A stretch of DNA of 64,000 bases from Bacteroidales bacterium UBA5197 (GCA_002412885.1 DHVX01000084.1:80943-144942), one strand, 5' to 3'; counted from the first letter of the stretch, positions 42,062-52,062 are shown. Numbers and translations: made by a program. The notes: generated by a model from the sequence alone, not told the origin.

Positions 42062-43069
42062 ATGAATTTTGTGAATCTGAACAGCTTCTGGAATGAACTT
42101 CCCGCCTCTTTTTTTGTACTTGCTCCCATGGAGGATGTCACTGATACTGTTTTCAGAGAGCTGGTTCTGTCGGTTTCCGACCCCGGAAAACTGCATGTTT
42201 TATTTACCGAATTTACTTCGGTTGACGGACTATGTCATCCCATAGGCCGCGAAGCTGTAATTCATCGCTTAAAAGTGAATAATTCTGAGTTGCGTCTGGC
42301 TACCCAAATGAATGTGAAGCTGCTTGCTCAGATATGGGGAAACAACCCTGAAAAATTCTATCAGGCATCACGTTATATTTCAGAAAATTACAGATTTGAT
42401 GGCATCGATATCAACATGGGTTGTCCGGTTGCCAAGATTGTAAAACAAGGTTCCTGCTCCGCACTTATCGGGCAAAATAGCCTTGTTTCTGAAATTATTC
42501 ATGCAACCCGCGAAGGCTCCGGATTGCCGGTAAGTGTAAAAACGCGCACAGGAATAAAAGAACATAATACCCAAGCCTGGATTTCGCATCTTTTGCAGTG
42601 TGAAGTTTCAGCCATAACGCTTCACGCCAGAACACAGCGAATGATGTCAGAAAAACCCGCCGAATGGGATCAGGTGAGAATTGCTGCAGAACTTCGGAAC
42701 CAGATCAATCCACAGGTTAAAATAATCGGAAACGGAGACATCGACAGCTATGCCAAAGGAATCGATTTTATTGCGGAGTATCAGGCCGATGGTGCTATGG
42801 TTGGAAGAGGAATATTCTCCGATCCTTATTTCTTTTCAGAAGAAAAAGAGCGCGACATATCTCAAAAGCTGAGTCTGCTTGAGTTTCACATTACACGCTT
42901 TGCCGATACCTGGGGGAATGCCAGAAACTTCAGTATTCTCAAACGTTTCTTCAAGATTTATGTCAATGGCTTTGAAGGTGCAGCCGCATTGCGTGCCCAA
43001 TTAATGGAAACCCGCGATGCTTCAGCTGCAATTGCCGCAATTTCAGATTTCCGGAAGCTATCCCATTAA
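42062..43069 (+). CDS. dus: tRNA-dihydrouridine synthase
   Basis: 335 aa FMN enzyme that reduces uridine to dihydrouridine in tRNA D-loops. Signatures: FVLAPMEDVTDTVFRELV at the start, GIDINMGCPVAKIVKQGSCSALIG with the catalytic Cys in MGCP, VKTRTG, TLHARTQ, and NGDIDS followed by GAMVGRGIF for FMN phosphate binding. Which of the Dus subfamilies cannot be settled here. Its stop codon interlocks with that of the convergent NTF2-like gene (overlap of four bases). Confidence 0.93.
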   Translation: MNFVNLNSFWNELPASFFVLAPMEDVTDTVFRELVLSVSDPGKLHVLFTEFTSVDGLCHPIGREAVIHRLKVNNSELRLATQMNVKLLAQIWGNNPEKFYQASRYISENYRFDGIDINMGCPVAKIVKQGSCSALIGQNSLVSEIIHATREGSGLPVSVKTRTGIKEHNTQAWISHLLQCEVSAITLHARTQRMMSEKPAEWDQVRIAAELRNQINPQVKIIGNGDIDSYAKGIDFIAEYQADGAMVGRGIFSDPYFFSEEKERDISQKLSLLEFHITRFADTWGNARNFSILKRFFKIYVNGFEGAAALRAQLMETRDASAAIAAISDFRKLSH

Positions 43070-43512
43070 TGTTGCTGATAAATCTTACTCACAATTCTCC
43101 AGCCTTCATTGAATTTATAGAGCGACAGATAATCGGTAAATTGCAGTTTATCTTCACGGTAAAGCTCAATCTTTGCAATGGCGGCAGTTTCAACAATGTC
43201 AATCATAAGATACCTGACAGTGGTTTTGTTTTCAGGTCCGTTTGGATTCTCAGCTTTTCGGCGCTCGGTAGTTTCCAGCCATGTGTAAATCGGTAGTTTC
43301 GACAAGAGGTTGTTTCGCATAATCAGCAGGTCAAATCCCGGGTGGAAACCTTTTCTTGTTTCCTCAAGGTCTCCAAGATTGTGAATTCCTTCGATGTAAG
43401 CTTTGTCAATCACCGATTTGATCTGATCTTCATCGGTGTTGTTTTGTGCAGAAAGGAGCATTGGCAACGCAAAACCCAATGCGAATGCAAGTGTCAGAAT
43501 GATTCGTTTCAT
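43066..43512 (-). CDS. Exported NTF2-like (SnoaL/lumazine-binding-type) protein
   Basis: 148 aa with signal peptide (to LLSAQ, residue 22). The mature part, EDQIKSVIDKAYIEGIHNLGDLEETRKGFHPGFDLL and onward to the C-terminal DYLSLYKFNEGWRIVSKIYQQH, is the NTF2-like cone fold common in Bacteroidota exported proteins. The ligand is unknown. It lies 51 bp downstream of the second FtsX permease gene on the same strand and may be co-transcribed. Confidence 0.8.
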   Translation of the reverse strand: MKRIILTLAFALGFALPMLLSAQNNTDEDQIKSVIDKAYIEGIHNLGDLEETRKGFHPGFDLLIMRNNLLSKLPIYTWLETTERRKAENPNGPENKTTVRYLMIDIVETAAIAKIELYREDKLQFTDYLSLYKFNEGWRIVSKIYQQH

Positions 43513-43563
43513 GGTGTTTTTTTTTGATTTGAAAGAATGTGTTTTTATTCGTTGAAGCTCTGT

Positions 43564-45984
43564 TTATTCGTATTTGATCGCATTAACCGGATTTGCAGTT
43601 GCCGCTTTTACGGAGTGGAAACTCACTGAGAGTATGGTAACAATCAAGGCGATTAATCCTGAAATTGCAAAGGTTGCCCAGCCCAGATTAATGTGATATG
43701 CGAAATTATCGAGCCATTTGCCCAGAAAATACCACGAAAGCGGGACTGCAATCACGAAAGCGACAAAAACCAGAATTACTGACTCTTTGTAGAACATTTT
43801 TACCACACTTTGAACCGAAGCCCCAAGCACTTTGCGAATGCCAATTTCCTTGGTTCTTTGCATTGCGGTGAAAGATGAAAGCCCGATCAAACCCAGCAAG
43901 GCAATAAAGATAGAGAGCACGGCAAAAATGGTAAATACTCTTCCCAGGTTAGATTCTGCAGCATATTTCTCCTCATAATTCTTATCCAGAAAATAATAGT
44001 CAAACGGACGGTTTGCGCCATGCTGAATCCACTTTTCTCTGATAAATTCCACCGTTTGCGCGCCTGCTTCAGGTTTCAGCCTGATGCTGAGCAGATTCAT
44101 AGGGAATTGAGGGATAAAAAGCACGATAGGTTCAATCTTGTTGTGAAGCGAAGTAAAGTTGAAATCTTTTACCACGCCGATTACTTTCATCAGTCGGCCG
44201 CCGCTTCCATCAAGTTCAAAGTTGTGATGAATTTTCTTCCCAATGGCATCATCGCCCCAGCCAAGTGCTTTGGCAGCGGTTTCGTTGATGATAACTGCTT
44301 CAAGTTTGTCAGAACCCATATCGCGGCTGAAATCCCGGCCTTTTACCAGTTTTAGATCAAGCAGATCGATAAAATCATAATCGCAAGGCATGAGGTTCAT
44401 GGCATATTCCTGCATTTTATCTTCCTTTTCCACACGCATCACCTGTATGCCGTGATTGCCGCCGGGAATGCCAAACGACATACTGGTTTTTAATATGTTT
44501 GGGTTTTGAAGCAATTCATTTCTGAAAGATTCGGTTTTTCGCCGGAAAGCTGTGTCCTGAATCTCAAGAACCATAACATTCGCTTTGTCGAAGCCAATAT
44601 CCGATTTTCGCATAAAACTGAGTTGATCGAAAATTACCAGAGTGCCGGTAATCATCACCACAGATATAAGCAACTGAAATGTTACCAGACCTTTACGAAG
44701 CCATGATCCTTTGCTTCCTGATTGAATTTTTCCTTTAAGTACCACGGCTGGCTGAAACGATGAAAGAAAAACAGCCGGATAAGCTCCTGACAGCAAGCCT
44801 GTAAGAATGGCGATGCCCAAAATTCCCAGAAAAATATCAGGGTTACTGATAAAGCTGAAAGTTAGTTGTTTGCCTGAAATATCATTGAACAAAGGGAGCA
44901 TCAGTTGCATGATTCCAAGCGAAATAATAAACGAAGCTGCTGAAAGTAAAAGACTTTCGCTCAGAAATTGCCAGGCTAGCTGTACGCGGTTCGCGCCAAC
45001 CACTTTTCGTAAACCTACTTCGCGGGCACGCCCGGCAGCCCTTGCCGTTGCCAGATTCATATAATTTATCGCGGCAAGCAGCAAAATAAATACTGCCACA
45101 ACTCCGAAAACATAAATGTAAGCCATGTTACCTACCGGCAGATCAGCGGATAGCTTTGAAGTGAGATGAATTTTGTCAATTCTGGTAGTCATCAGATCAA
45201 ACGATGCGTTGATCTGATCCCCGATTTCCTTCATGTACTTATCGTAAAAGGCAGGAAATTTTTCCATTACCTGTTCAATTCCCGCATTTTCGTTAAGAAG
45301 AATAAATGTATAGCTGTTGACATTCCAGAATGCCATGGGCTCCAGACTTCTGAATCTTTCTGCACCAACAATGGTGGCAAGAGTTTCCATCGACATCAAC
45401 AGGTCGAATTTCATGTGGGTGTTATCCGGTAGGTCTTTAAAAACACCGGTTACCTTGTAACTTCTTCCGTTTGCGGTTATAACTGTCTTGCCAAATGCCT
45501 GTTCAGTGCCAAAATACTTCATGGCTTGTGATTCACTCATAATCAGTGTGAAAGGTTCAGCAAGCGATGTTTCGGGAGTGCCTTCAACGAATTGCAAGGA
45601 AAACATCACCGGTGCAGCAGAGTCGGCAAAATAGGCCAGTTTCTCAATAAATTCCTTGTCTTCATAACGAAGAATCAGGTTGTCGTTGTGGTTGAACCTG
45701 CAATACATTTCCACTTCCGGCATTTCGAGTTTGAGCGCAGGCCCCATTGCCATTGAATTTATAGCAAAGCGGTCGTGCTTGTTGTTTATGGTAAAGTCAC
45801 CTTCAGCGCGGTAAATTCTCTTGTAGTTCGGGAAATGCTTATCATAACCCAACTCATCGTTGATATAAAGCAGAATAAATATGGTTGCAGTTATTCCCAG
45901 CGATAATCCAAGAATGTTTATGAGCGAATAACCTTTGTTCCGGCTGAAGTTTCGCAGGGCACTTCTGAAATAATTAAGGAGCAT
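43564..45984 (-). CDS. FtsX/MacB-type ABC transporter permease (second of two paralogues)
   Basis: 806 aa: first TM (about 20-42), large periplasmic MacB core domain, three TMs, a second periplasmic domain and a final FtsX four-TM set. FtsX signatures are AREVGLRKVVGANR and KEIGIRKVLGASV. Permeases of this type work with a LolD/MacB-like ATPase as mechanotransmitters that pull lipoproteins, peptides or drugs from the inner membrane; no ATPase is encoded here. It is 65 bp behind its paralogue, with the same length and motifs, so a tandem duplication. Confidence 0.9.
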   Translation of the reverse strand: MLLNYFRSALRNFSRNKGYSLINILGLSLGITATIFILLYINDELGYDKHFPNYKRIYRAEGDFTINNKHDRFAINSMAMGPALKLEMPEVEMYCRFNHNDNLILRYEDKEFIEKLAYFADSAAPVMFSLQFVEGTPETSLAEPFTLIMSESQAMKYFGTEQAFGKTVITANGRSYKVTGVFKDLPDNTHMKFDLLMSMETLATIVGAERFRSLEPMAFWNVNSYTFILLNENAGIEQVMEKFPAFYDKYMKEIGDQINASFDLMTTRIDKIHLTSKLSADLPVGNMAYIYVFGVVAVFILLLAAINYMNLATARAAGRAREVGLRKVVGANRVQLAWQFLSESLLLSAASFIISLGIMQLMLPLFNDISGKQLTFSFISNPDIFLGILGIAILTGLLSGAYPAVFLSSFQPAVVLKGKIQSGSKGSWLRKGLVTFQLLISVVMITGTLVIFDQLSFMRKSDIGFDKANVMVLEIQDTAFRRKTESFRNELLQNPNILKTSMSFGIPGGNHGIQVMRVEKEDKMQEYAMNLMPCDYDFIDLLDLKLVKGRDFSRDMGSDKLEAVIINETAAKALGWGDDAIGKKIHHNFELDGSGGRLMKVIGVVKDFNFTSLHNKIEPIVLFIPQFPMNLLSIRLKPEAGAQTVEFIREKWIQHGANRPFDYYFLDKNYEEKYAAESNLGRVFTIFAVLSIFIALLGLIGLSSFTAMQRTKEIGIRKVLGASVQSVVKMFYKESVILVFVAFVIAVPLSWYFLGKWLDNFAYHINLGWATFAISGLIALIVTILSVSFHSVKAATANPVNAIKYE

Positions 45985-46049
45985 ATGTGCAGAGTTATAA
46001 GGTTAGTATTGAAGCATTTAACAGTGAAGTTCCATGAAATAATGAATGA

Positions 46050-48464
46050 TTACTCATATTTCAGGGTTTCTGATGGATTTAATCGTGATGCATTAAAAGC
46101 TTTGACTCCCGTTATTGCAATAGTCAGTAGCAGCGAAAGCACTCCGGCCAGAAGGAAAAATTGCCATTTCATTTCTGTGCGATAGGCAAAATTGTCGAAC
46201 CATCGATCGATGATAAAGTATGAAAGTGGCCAGGCCAGCAAAATGCTGAGACCTACCAACTTTATAAATCCTGAGGTAAGAAGCCTGACAAGATTGAATG
46301 ACGATGCTCCCAAAACCTTTCTGATTCCGATTTCGTGCGTGCGTTGCATGGCCATAAACGATACCAGCCCGAACAATCCAATGCCGGCAATCAATATGGT
46401 TAGCAATGCAAGTATGGCTGATGCCTGCCCCAGATATTCTTCTTCGCGGTAGAGTTTATCAAGCTCACTGCTGAGGATGGTATAACTGAAAGGACGACCG
46501 GGCGAAAATTCTTTCCAGGTTTCTTCGATACTTTTCAATGCTTCGGCGCTTTTTCCATTTACTGCTTTAACAACAACATAATTGGTGAAGATGGCAATTT
46601 CGCGGGCTTCTTCTTTCACATTCAGCACCAGCGGTCCGGCTTTGGAGTGAAGCGAACTGGCATTGAAATTCCTGAAAACACCCACGACTTTCTCATTGCC
46701 AATTCGACTGTGAAAACGCTTGCCCAACGCATCTTCGTTAGATTTCCATCCCAGATGCTTCACCATCGCTTCGTTAATAAGGATGGCTTCCATGGGATCG
46801 GTCTTGCTGTTTTTGATATAGTCTCTGCCTGCAACCATTTTAATGTCAAATACTTTCAAAAAATCGTCGCGCACCACCAGTGTCGGGTAAAACTGCCATT
46901 GATCATCGGGATAACCATCGGGTTTGAATTCGTGATTGTTATGATCGGAACCAATGATATAATCCACTGCAGTAACTCCTGCAATATAAGGACTGTTGAG
47001 CAATTCATCGCGAAAAGCTTCGTATTTGGCTGTCACCGGCGATCGCATTACCGGCACCATAATGATGTTGTCCTTCTGGAATCCCAAATCTGCTTTCCGG
47101 AGGTATGAAAGCTGATCGAAAGCCATCATACTTGAAGTGATGAGGGTTATTGAAAGTGTAAATTGAACCACCACCAACGCTTTTCGGGCAAAGGCATTTC
47201 CACTCTGATTTGACCGGCCCTTCAGCACGCCAATGGTTTTTAATCCTGATTGGGAAAATGCCGGGTATAAGCCGGAAAGTAGTCCCGCTCCCAGCCATAG
47301 CAAAACAATCCGCGGAAAAAACGCTGAGCTGTATAAAATTCCCGAGTTGATGCTCTTGTTTGCAAAACTGTTGAAAAGAGGCAGTATCAATTCAATGGCT
47401 GCCAGCGATATCAGTATGGAAAAAAATGCCATGAGTAACGATTCGCCGAGAAATTGAACAATCAGCTGAGGAGCTGTTGCGCCAGAAACCTTCCGGATTG
47501 CCGTTTCACGCGTTCGCCTGATGGCAAATGCTGTGGTGAGGTTTATATAATTAATGATTGCAATCAGAAGGATAAATGCCGCAACAATGGTAAGTATTCT
47601 CACATAGCTGATCTTGCCGTTAGGTTCAATCTCGTAATCCAGATCAGATCGCAGGTGAATATCAGTCAGCTTTTGCAGCGAAAGTGTGATGTGATCCTTT
47701 TCGGCATCGTAAAAGTATTTTTGGGTAAAAGCGGCAAGCTGTGGTTCAAGATCAGCAGCCATTTCACTTTTATGCAGTTTCAGGTATGTCCAGAATGGAT
47801 TGTAAACCCAGGTTTTCGGCATTGTGCCACCCCACAACATACGCAGGGTTGACATAGAAACCAGTATATCGTAGCTGAAATGTGATTGCGGGGGAGTGTC
47901 AGCCACAACACCTGTTATGGTAATGTTTATCTTGCCTTCCATCTTGATAACCTTTCCTATCGGGTCCTCATCCCCAAAGTATCTGACAGCAGTGGTTTCA
48001 GTAATTATCGCGGTAAATGGTTTACTCAGGGCATCTGAAGCTGAACCGGAAAGAAATTCGACATCAAAAACATTGGTGAATGTTGAATCAACAAAAAAGA
48101 AGCGCTTTTCTCTGAAGCCTTTATCCTCATATTCAACAAAATATTCTGTTGACCAATCGTTGTAAATCCGGGTCATTCCGGAGATCAGATGTGGAAACTC
48201 ATGCTGAATGGTTGGGCCGAGAGGAGCTGGGCAACTTACTGATCGTTCGGCTACTCCATCAAAATCAGAAGTGCTGACGACCCTTACAATCTCATCGGCG
48301 TTGGAGTGGTAACGATCGTAAGATTTTTCATCGTTTACATACAGCATTATGATGATAAATCCCGTAAAACCAATGCTCAGTCCGGTAATGTTGATGATGG
48401 AATGCAGCTTCAACCGGGAAATGTTCCTCAGCGCAGATTTCAGGTAGTTGAGTAGAAGAGACAT
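46050..48464 (-). CDS. FtsX/MacB-type ABC transporter permease (first of two paralogues)
   Basis: 804 aa with the same arrangement as the next gene downstream: N-terminal TM (HSIINITGLSIGFTGFIIIMLYVND), MacB core domain, central TMs with RRTRETAIRKVSGATA, and C-terminal FtsX with RTHEIGIRKVLGASS. It has no ATPase neighbour. The 325-bp upstream gap carries a TGTTCG-N4-CGGACA palindrome and a TGGCAT -24-like element, suggesting enhancer-dependent control of the pair. Confidence 0.9.
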   Translation of the reverse strand: MSLLLNYLKSALRNISRLKLHSIINITGLSIGFTGFIIIMLYVNDEKSYDRYHSNADEIVRVVSTSDFDGVAERSVSCPAPLGPTIQHEFPHLISGMTRIYNDWSTEYFVEYEDKGFREKRFFFVDSTFTNVFDVEFLSGSASDALSKPFTAIITETTAVRYFGDEDPIGKVIKMEGKINITITGVVADTPPQSHFSYDILVSMSTLRMLWGGTMPKTWVYNPFWTYLKLHKSEMAADLEPQLAAFTQKYFYDAEKDHITLSLQKLTDIHLRSDLDYEIEPNGKISYVRILTIVAAFILLIAIINYINLTTAFAIRRTRETAIRKVSGATAPQLIVQFLGESLLMAFFSILISLAAIELILPLFNSFANKSINSGILYSSAFFPRIVLLWLGAGLLSGLYPAFSQSGLKTIGVLKGRSNQSGNAFARKALVVVQFTLSITLITSSMMAFDQLSYLRKADLGFQKDNIIMVPVMRSPVTAKYEAFRDELLNSPYIAGVTAVDYIIGSDHNNHEFKPDGYPDDQWQFYPTLVVRDDFLKVFDIKMVAGRDYIKNSKTDPMEAILINEAMVKHLGWKSNEDALGKRFHSRIGNEKVVGVFRNFNASSLHSKAGPLVLNVKEEAREIAIFTNYVVVKAVNGKSAEALKSIEETWKEFSPGRPFSYTILSSELDKLYREEEYLGQASAILALLTILIAGIGLFGLVSFMAMQRTHEIGIRKVLGASSFNLVRLLTSGFIKLVGLSILLAWPLSYFIIDRWFDNFAYRTEMKWQFFLLAGVLSLLLTIAITGVKAFNASRLNPSETLKYE

Positions 48465-48506
48465 ATAGCCAGTTACAGATTGGTTCAGATGAATCTCAGT
48501 TAGATT

Positions 48507-48521
48507 TCATGAATCATGCCA
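48507..48521 (-). promoter_or_regulatory. Sigma-54-like promoter element of the permease operon
   Basis: On the - strand this reads TGGCATGATTCATGA. The -24 part (TGGCAT) is good; the -12 part has GA where GC is expected. The implied start site leaves a ~30-base leader to the ATG at 48464. See the matching element at 52048-52062. Confidence 0.45.
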
Positions 48522-48604
48522 GAATAGGTAAATAGCTGATAGTTAGAGCTGTAGAATTGCATTAATTCTTTTCCAGGTTATGATTGTTCATTTGTGAATA
48601 CAAT

Positions 48605-48624
48605 GGTGTTCGCTGGCGGACACC
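48605..48624. promoter_or_regulatory. Palindromic operator TGTTCG-N4-CGGACA (copy 1)
   Basis: GGTGTTCGC and GCGGACACC form a 9-bp inverted pair (one T/G mismatch) around TG. It is centred 93 bp upstream of the TGGCAT element in front of the FtsX permease pair, and is also 166 bp before the divergent TPR gene. Confidence 0.65.
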
Positions 48625-48789
48625 GGATGCTGCAATTGTGTCAGTGTTTTTGCTTACTGCACGATTTTTGAAAGCATTAATCCAAATACTGGAATCCACT
48701 TTCAGAGAGTTGATAAAATTAACCTGATCGTTATCGGTTTTCTTTACAACTTTCCACTCCAGCCTTTGTTTTTACTTTTACAGGAAATT

Positions 48790-51024
48790 ATGAATTATCG
48801 CGAAATAGAAGATTGGTACGCAAGAATCTGCGATTTGCTGAAACAGCAACGAATCATTGATGCCCTCGACAAGATTGCTTCACTGCCATTGCTTAAAGAC
48901 AATGCAGGTTATTTGCCGCGTATTGAAGAGCTGCGGTTCACTTACGGAAGCATGCTCAGTTATACCATCAAGGGCATTCCTGATCCATCGCGCGATAAAA
49001 TTTACAATCGTTTGCTGGTTTCGGTTTATGAACTGGCCGACAACCTTCGCATGGAGCTGATCTCAAAAACCGGAATGCAGTTGGTTTCTATGAAACGCAA
49101 TCTCGAACGCGACATGCGGCACGAAAACGAGGATATGGCAGAAAGCCTGATGGGCCTTTCATTCGATCATGAACTGGATGAAATGCTGCGCGATACTGCA
49201 CTTTTTGACGATGAAACCGAAAGTGAAACTGCCATTCAGCATCGCAAAGCCATCATTAGGGCGTTTGGACTTCTCTGGCTTACCGATAAACTTTCAGAAG
49301 ACGATGCAAGTCAGGTTTCCCGGATTTTCGATAGCCCGTCAATACCATGGTACGAAAAATCAATGATGGTGAGTGCACTCACATTGGGAATGTTGCGGTG
49401 TTTCGATTCCCGGAAATTAATCCTGCTTACTGAACTTTATAATGCTGAAGATTCCCGGATTGCTCAACGCGCACTTGTCGGGATGATTGTCTCTTTCAGC
49501 ATTTATGACAGACGGATACTGCTGAATACTTCAATCATGGACAGGCTGATGGTTCTCAAGGACAATGAGCGATTTGCAACGGAATCTGAAACGATTATCA
49601 TTCAATTGATCCGTGCGAAAGATACGGAGAAGATTACCCGTAAATTCCGTGATGAAATTATACCGGATGTGATAAAGTTTAATGAGGACCTCAGCGAAAA
49701 GCTCAACCTTGAAAAGCTGATGACTCCTGAAGAATTTCAGGATAAAAACCCCGATTGGGAAAAGTATTTCGACAATCAGCCCGGATTGGTCAGAAAGCTG
49801 GAAGAGCTTACCAACATGCAAATGGATGGCGCTGATGTTTTTCTCGGCGCATTTTCGATGCTCAAATCGTTCAGTTTTTTCAATGAACTTCCGAACTGGT
49901 TTATGCCATTTTACAAAGAGCATTTTGCAGTAGTGAAAGCTTTGCGCGATGAGTCGGATGAATTTCGCAAAGTTCTTTCCGAAGGCATCGAGAAATCAGT
50001 TTACATGTGTAATTCTGATAAGTTCTCGTTTATACTCAACATCTCCAACATGCCTGAAGCGCAGAAAAATATGATGGGTCAGATGTTTGGAGCAGAGGCT
50101 GAGCAGTTTGAAGAACTTGCCGGTGAAGAGCTGAGTGATCCATATCTGCGCAACAAACGTATTGTGATTCAGTACATTCAGGATTTATACAGGTTTTTCA
50201 GGTTACATCCCATGCGGGGAGAAATCGGCGATATTTTTTCACTTCCGCTCGATGTTCACAATACTGAACTTTTTGGGTTACTCGCAGGTGACAATCAGCG
50301 GTTGAAATCCATCGCTTCATTTTATTTTGATCATGATCATTTTGATGAAGCCCTCCGCATATACCAAAGTCTGGAGCAATCCGGCGAAAGTTATGCTGAA
50401 TTGTACGAAAAGTCAGGGTATTGTCATCAGCAAACAGGAAAATACGAAGAAGCTATTGCAAGTTATCGCAAAGCCGATCTTTTCGATACCAACCGCATAT
50501 GGTTGCTCGGGAAAATTGCCCAATGCCATCTGAAACTGAATAATACGCGTGCGGCCCTCGAAACTTACCTTGAGCAGGATATTTTTGAACCCGACAACCT
50601 GAAGACTGCAGCGGCCATCGGAACATGCTATCTTAATCTTAACGAACCCGAAAAGGCTCTTGATTATTTCTATCGTATTGAATTTGCCGATCAGGGTTCG
50701 CCCAAAGCCATGCGGCCGGTTGCCTGGTGTTTACTGATTTTGGGCAGAACCGAAGAGGCAACTCCATATTATGATCAACTTTTGGGCATGGAACCCAACG
50801 CTTACGATTATATGAACGCCGGGCATCTTGCTTTTTCACTCGGAGAAAAGCAGATAGCCGCCGAGCATTACATCAACAGCATCCGACAGAGAAGCGGAGA
50901 TATTACTTCATTTCTAAAAGGCTTTGTATCAGATCGTAAATATCTGATATCGAATGGAGTGGAGTCCAGCGAGCTTCCGCTGATGATGGATTACGTAAGG
51001 TTCAGGGTAGGAACGGGCAGTTAG
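48790..51024 (+). CDS. Tetratricopeptide-repeat protein, cytoplasmic
   Basis: 744 aa from the ATG at 48790, chosen because the in-frame upstream extension has no ATG and adds an odd hydrophobic stub. There is no signal peptide. The first ~500 residues are helical and unassigned (EIEDWYARICDLLKQQRIIDALDKIASLP at the start, with HEAT-like spacing). The last ~220 carry at least four TPR units (FDEALRIYQSLEQSGESYAELYEKSGYCHQQTGKYEEAIASYRKA is typical). A protein-interaction scaffold specific to Bacteroidota is likely; no enzyme motif is seen. Divergent from the permeases, sharing the regulatory gap. Confidence 0.8.
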   Translation: MNYREIEDWYARICDLLKQQRIIDALDKIASLPLLKDNAGYLPRIEELRFTYGSMLSYTIKGIPDPSRDKIYNRLLVSVYELADNLRMELISKTGMQLVSMKRNLERDMRHENEDMAESLMGLSFDHELDEMLRDTALFDDETESETAIQHRKAIIRAFGLLWLTDKLSEDDASQVSRIFDSPSIPWYEKSMMVSALTLGMLRCFDSRKLILLTELYNAEDSRIAQRALVGMIVSFSIYDRRILLNTSIMDRLMVLKDNERFATESETIIIQLIRAKDTEKITRKFRDEIIPDVIKFNEDLSEKLNLEKLMTPEEFQDKNPDWEKYFDNQPGLVRKLEELTNMQMDGADVFLGAFSMLKSFSFFNELPNWFMPFYKEHFAVVKALRDESDEFRKVLSEGIEKSVYMCNSDKFSFILNISNMPEAQKNMMGQMFGAEAEQFEELAGEELSDPYLRNKRIVIQYIQDLYRFFRLHPMRGEIGDIFSLPLDVHNTELFGLLAGDNQRLKSIASFYFDHDHFDEALRIYQSLEQSGESYAELYEKSGYCHQQTGKYEEAIASYRKADLFDTNRIWLLGKIAQCHLKLNNTRAALETYLEQDIFEPDNLKTAAAIGTCYLNLNEPEKALDYFYRIEFADQGSPKAMRPVAWCLLILGRTEEATPYYDQLLGMEPNAYDYMNAGHLAFSLGEKQIAAEHYINSIRQRSGDITSFLKGFVSDRKYLISNGVESSELPLMMDYVRFRVGTGS

Positions 51025-51120
51025 AAAATAATTTTCGCTGGTTTGTTATTTGAGTGAAATCTGTAATTCAAATTTCATTTTAACCGCTTTCCCTGCCAAT
51101 CTTCCCGGTAGCTCAATCTT

Positions 51121-51381
51121 TCACTCCCCTTTTTTTCTGAAGACCAGTGGAATATTCTCCTTATCGGGTGCTCCGATTTCAACGAGTTCCCAGTTTTTGT
51201 CGTAGGCGTCAATGCGGTGTTTGAGTACCGTAAAACGCTCGTTGGGAGTGGGTGCTGTGCCTTCCCAGTTTACAAGTTCCACGCGGTATTGCAAAGTTTT
51301 TTTTCGGCCATTGATCCGAACTTCAATCTCAACATTTTGTTCGGCTTCGGTGTCGGGAATCAGGATTACAACTTCTCTCAT
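51121..51381 (-). CDS. Small conserved hypothetical protein
   Basis: 86 aa, no signal peptide, beta-rich with an acidic N-terminal stretch (ILIPDTEAEQNVEIEVRING) and a Lys-Lys end. I do not recognise a family. It lies 63 bp behind the GyrI-like gene on the same strand, so it may share its transcript and the palindrome-controlled promoter. Confidence 0.6.
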   Translation of the reverse strand: MREVVILIPDTEAEQNVEIEVRINGRKKTLQYRVELVNWEGTAPTPNERFTVLKHRIDAYDKNWELVEIGAPDKENIPLVFRKKGE

Positions 51382-51444
51382 GGCAGTGCTTTTTAGTTGA
51401 TAAGGTTGTGTGTTTATGTGAAGAAGCAGCTTTACGGATAAGGC

Positions 51445-51999
51445 TTACTCCTTGATTTCAAACAGGTAGATAATGGTCTTATTGTGATCGTAAATCTCCA
51501 TCGCAGGAACAGCGGGATAGTTTTTTTCCTTCATGTACTTTTCTATTGACGGATACACCTTGACAATTCCGGCAAAAATTGAAAGTTGCCCGCGGTAACG
51601 GATTTCGGCGGTAACATATCGCCTTTCGGGGATTTCCATGATTTTGTATTTATTCCCGAGTGCGCTTACTTTTGCAGTATCGGCGGGTTCAACAATACAT
51701 CCTGCCAGACTGCGGAGTTCTGCCTCAGCTGTTTCTTTCGGATTGTCGAAATAGATGCCGAATCCTTTAAAAGTCTCGATGTCATCTTCTTCCAGTAGCT
51801 GATCATAAATACGATCCATGATTTTAGCAGTGCCTTTGTAAGGGCCTGTGTGATTTTCATACACCATAAAATAAGGGCCCATTTTTTTCTCAACAAGTTC
51901 AGTATTGCTGAAAAATCCTGTCCATGCAAGAGCAAGTACAAGTATTGATGGTATGGCCATAAAGATAACAATCAGCGTAACAAAGAATTTTTTCTTCAT
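51445..51999 (-). CDS. Membrane-anchored GyrI-like small-molecule-binding-domain protein
   Basis: 184 aa from the ATG at 51999. The upstream ATG at 52047 is rejected because the promoter-like element at 52048-52062 implies a start site inside that extension. An N-terminal membrane helix (FFVTLIVIFMAIPSILVLALAW) is followed by a GyrI/SOUL-type domain: MVYENHTGPYKGTAKIMDRIYDQL, GFGIYFDNP, MEIPERRYVTAEIRYRGQLS, AMEIYDHNKTIIYLFEI. The arrangement (one TM then GyrI-like domain) parallels the eukaryotic TEX264 family. The ligand is unknown; an envelope or stress role is inferred from its shared operator with the FtsX permeases. Confidence 0.8.
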   Translation of the reverse strand: MKKKFFVTLIVIFMAIPSILVLALAWTGFFSNTELVEKKMGPYFMVYENHTGPYKGTAKIMDRIYDQLLEEDDIETFKGFGIYFDNPKETAEAELRSLAGCIVEPADTAKVSALGNKYKIMEIPERRYVTAEIRYRGQLSIFAGIVKVYPSIEKYMKEKNYPAVPAMEIYDHNKTIIYLFEIKE

Positions 52000-52047
52000 G
52001 TTTTCAGTGGTTTTATTGACATCACTTTGGAACGGTATTTTTTGCAT

Positions 52048-52062
52048 TCCATTTTTATGCCA
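52048..52062 (-). promoter_or_regulatory. Sigma-54-like promoter element of the GyrI-like gene
   Basis: On the - strand it reads TGGCATAAAAATGGA, with TGGCAT at -24 and GA at -12, the same deviation from GC as at 48507-48521. The implied leader to the ATG at 51999 is about 38 bases. Confidence 0.45.
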
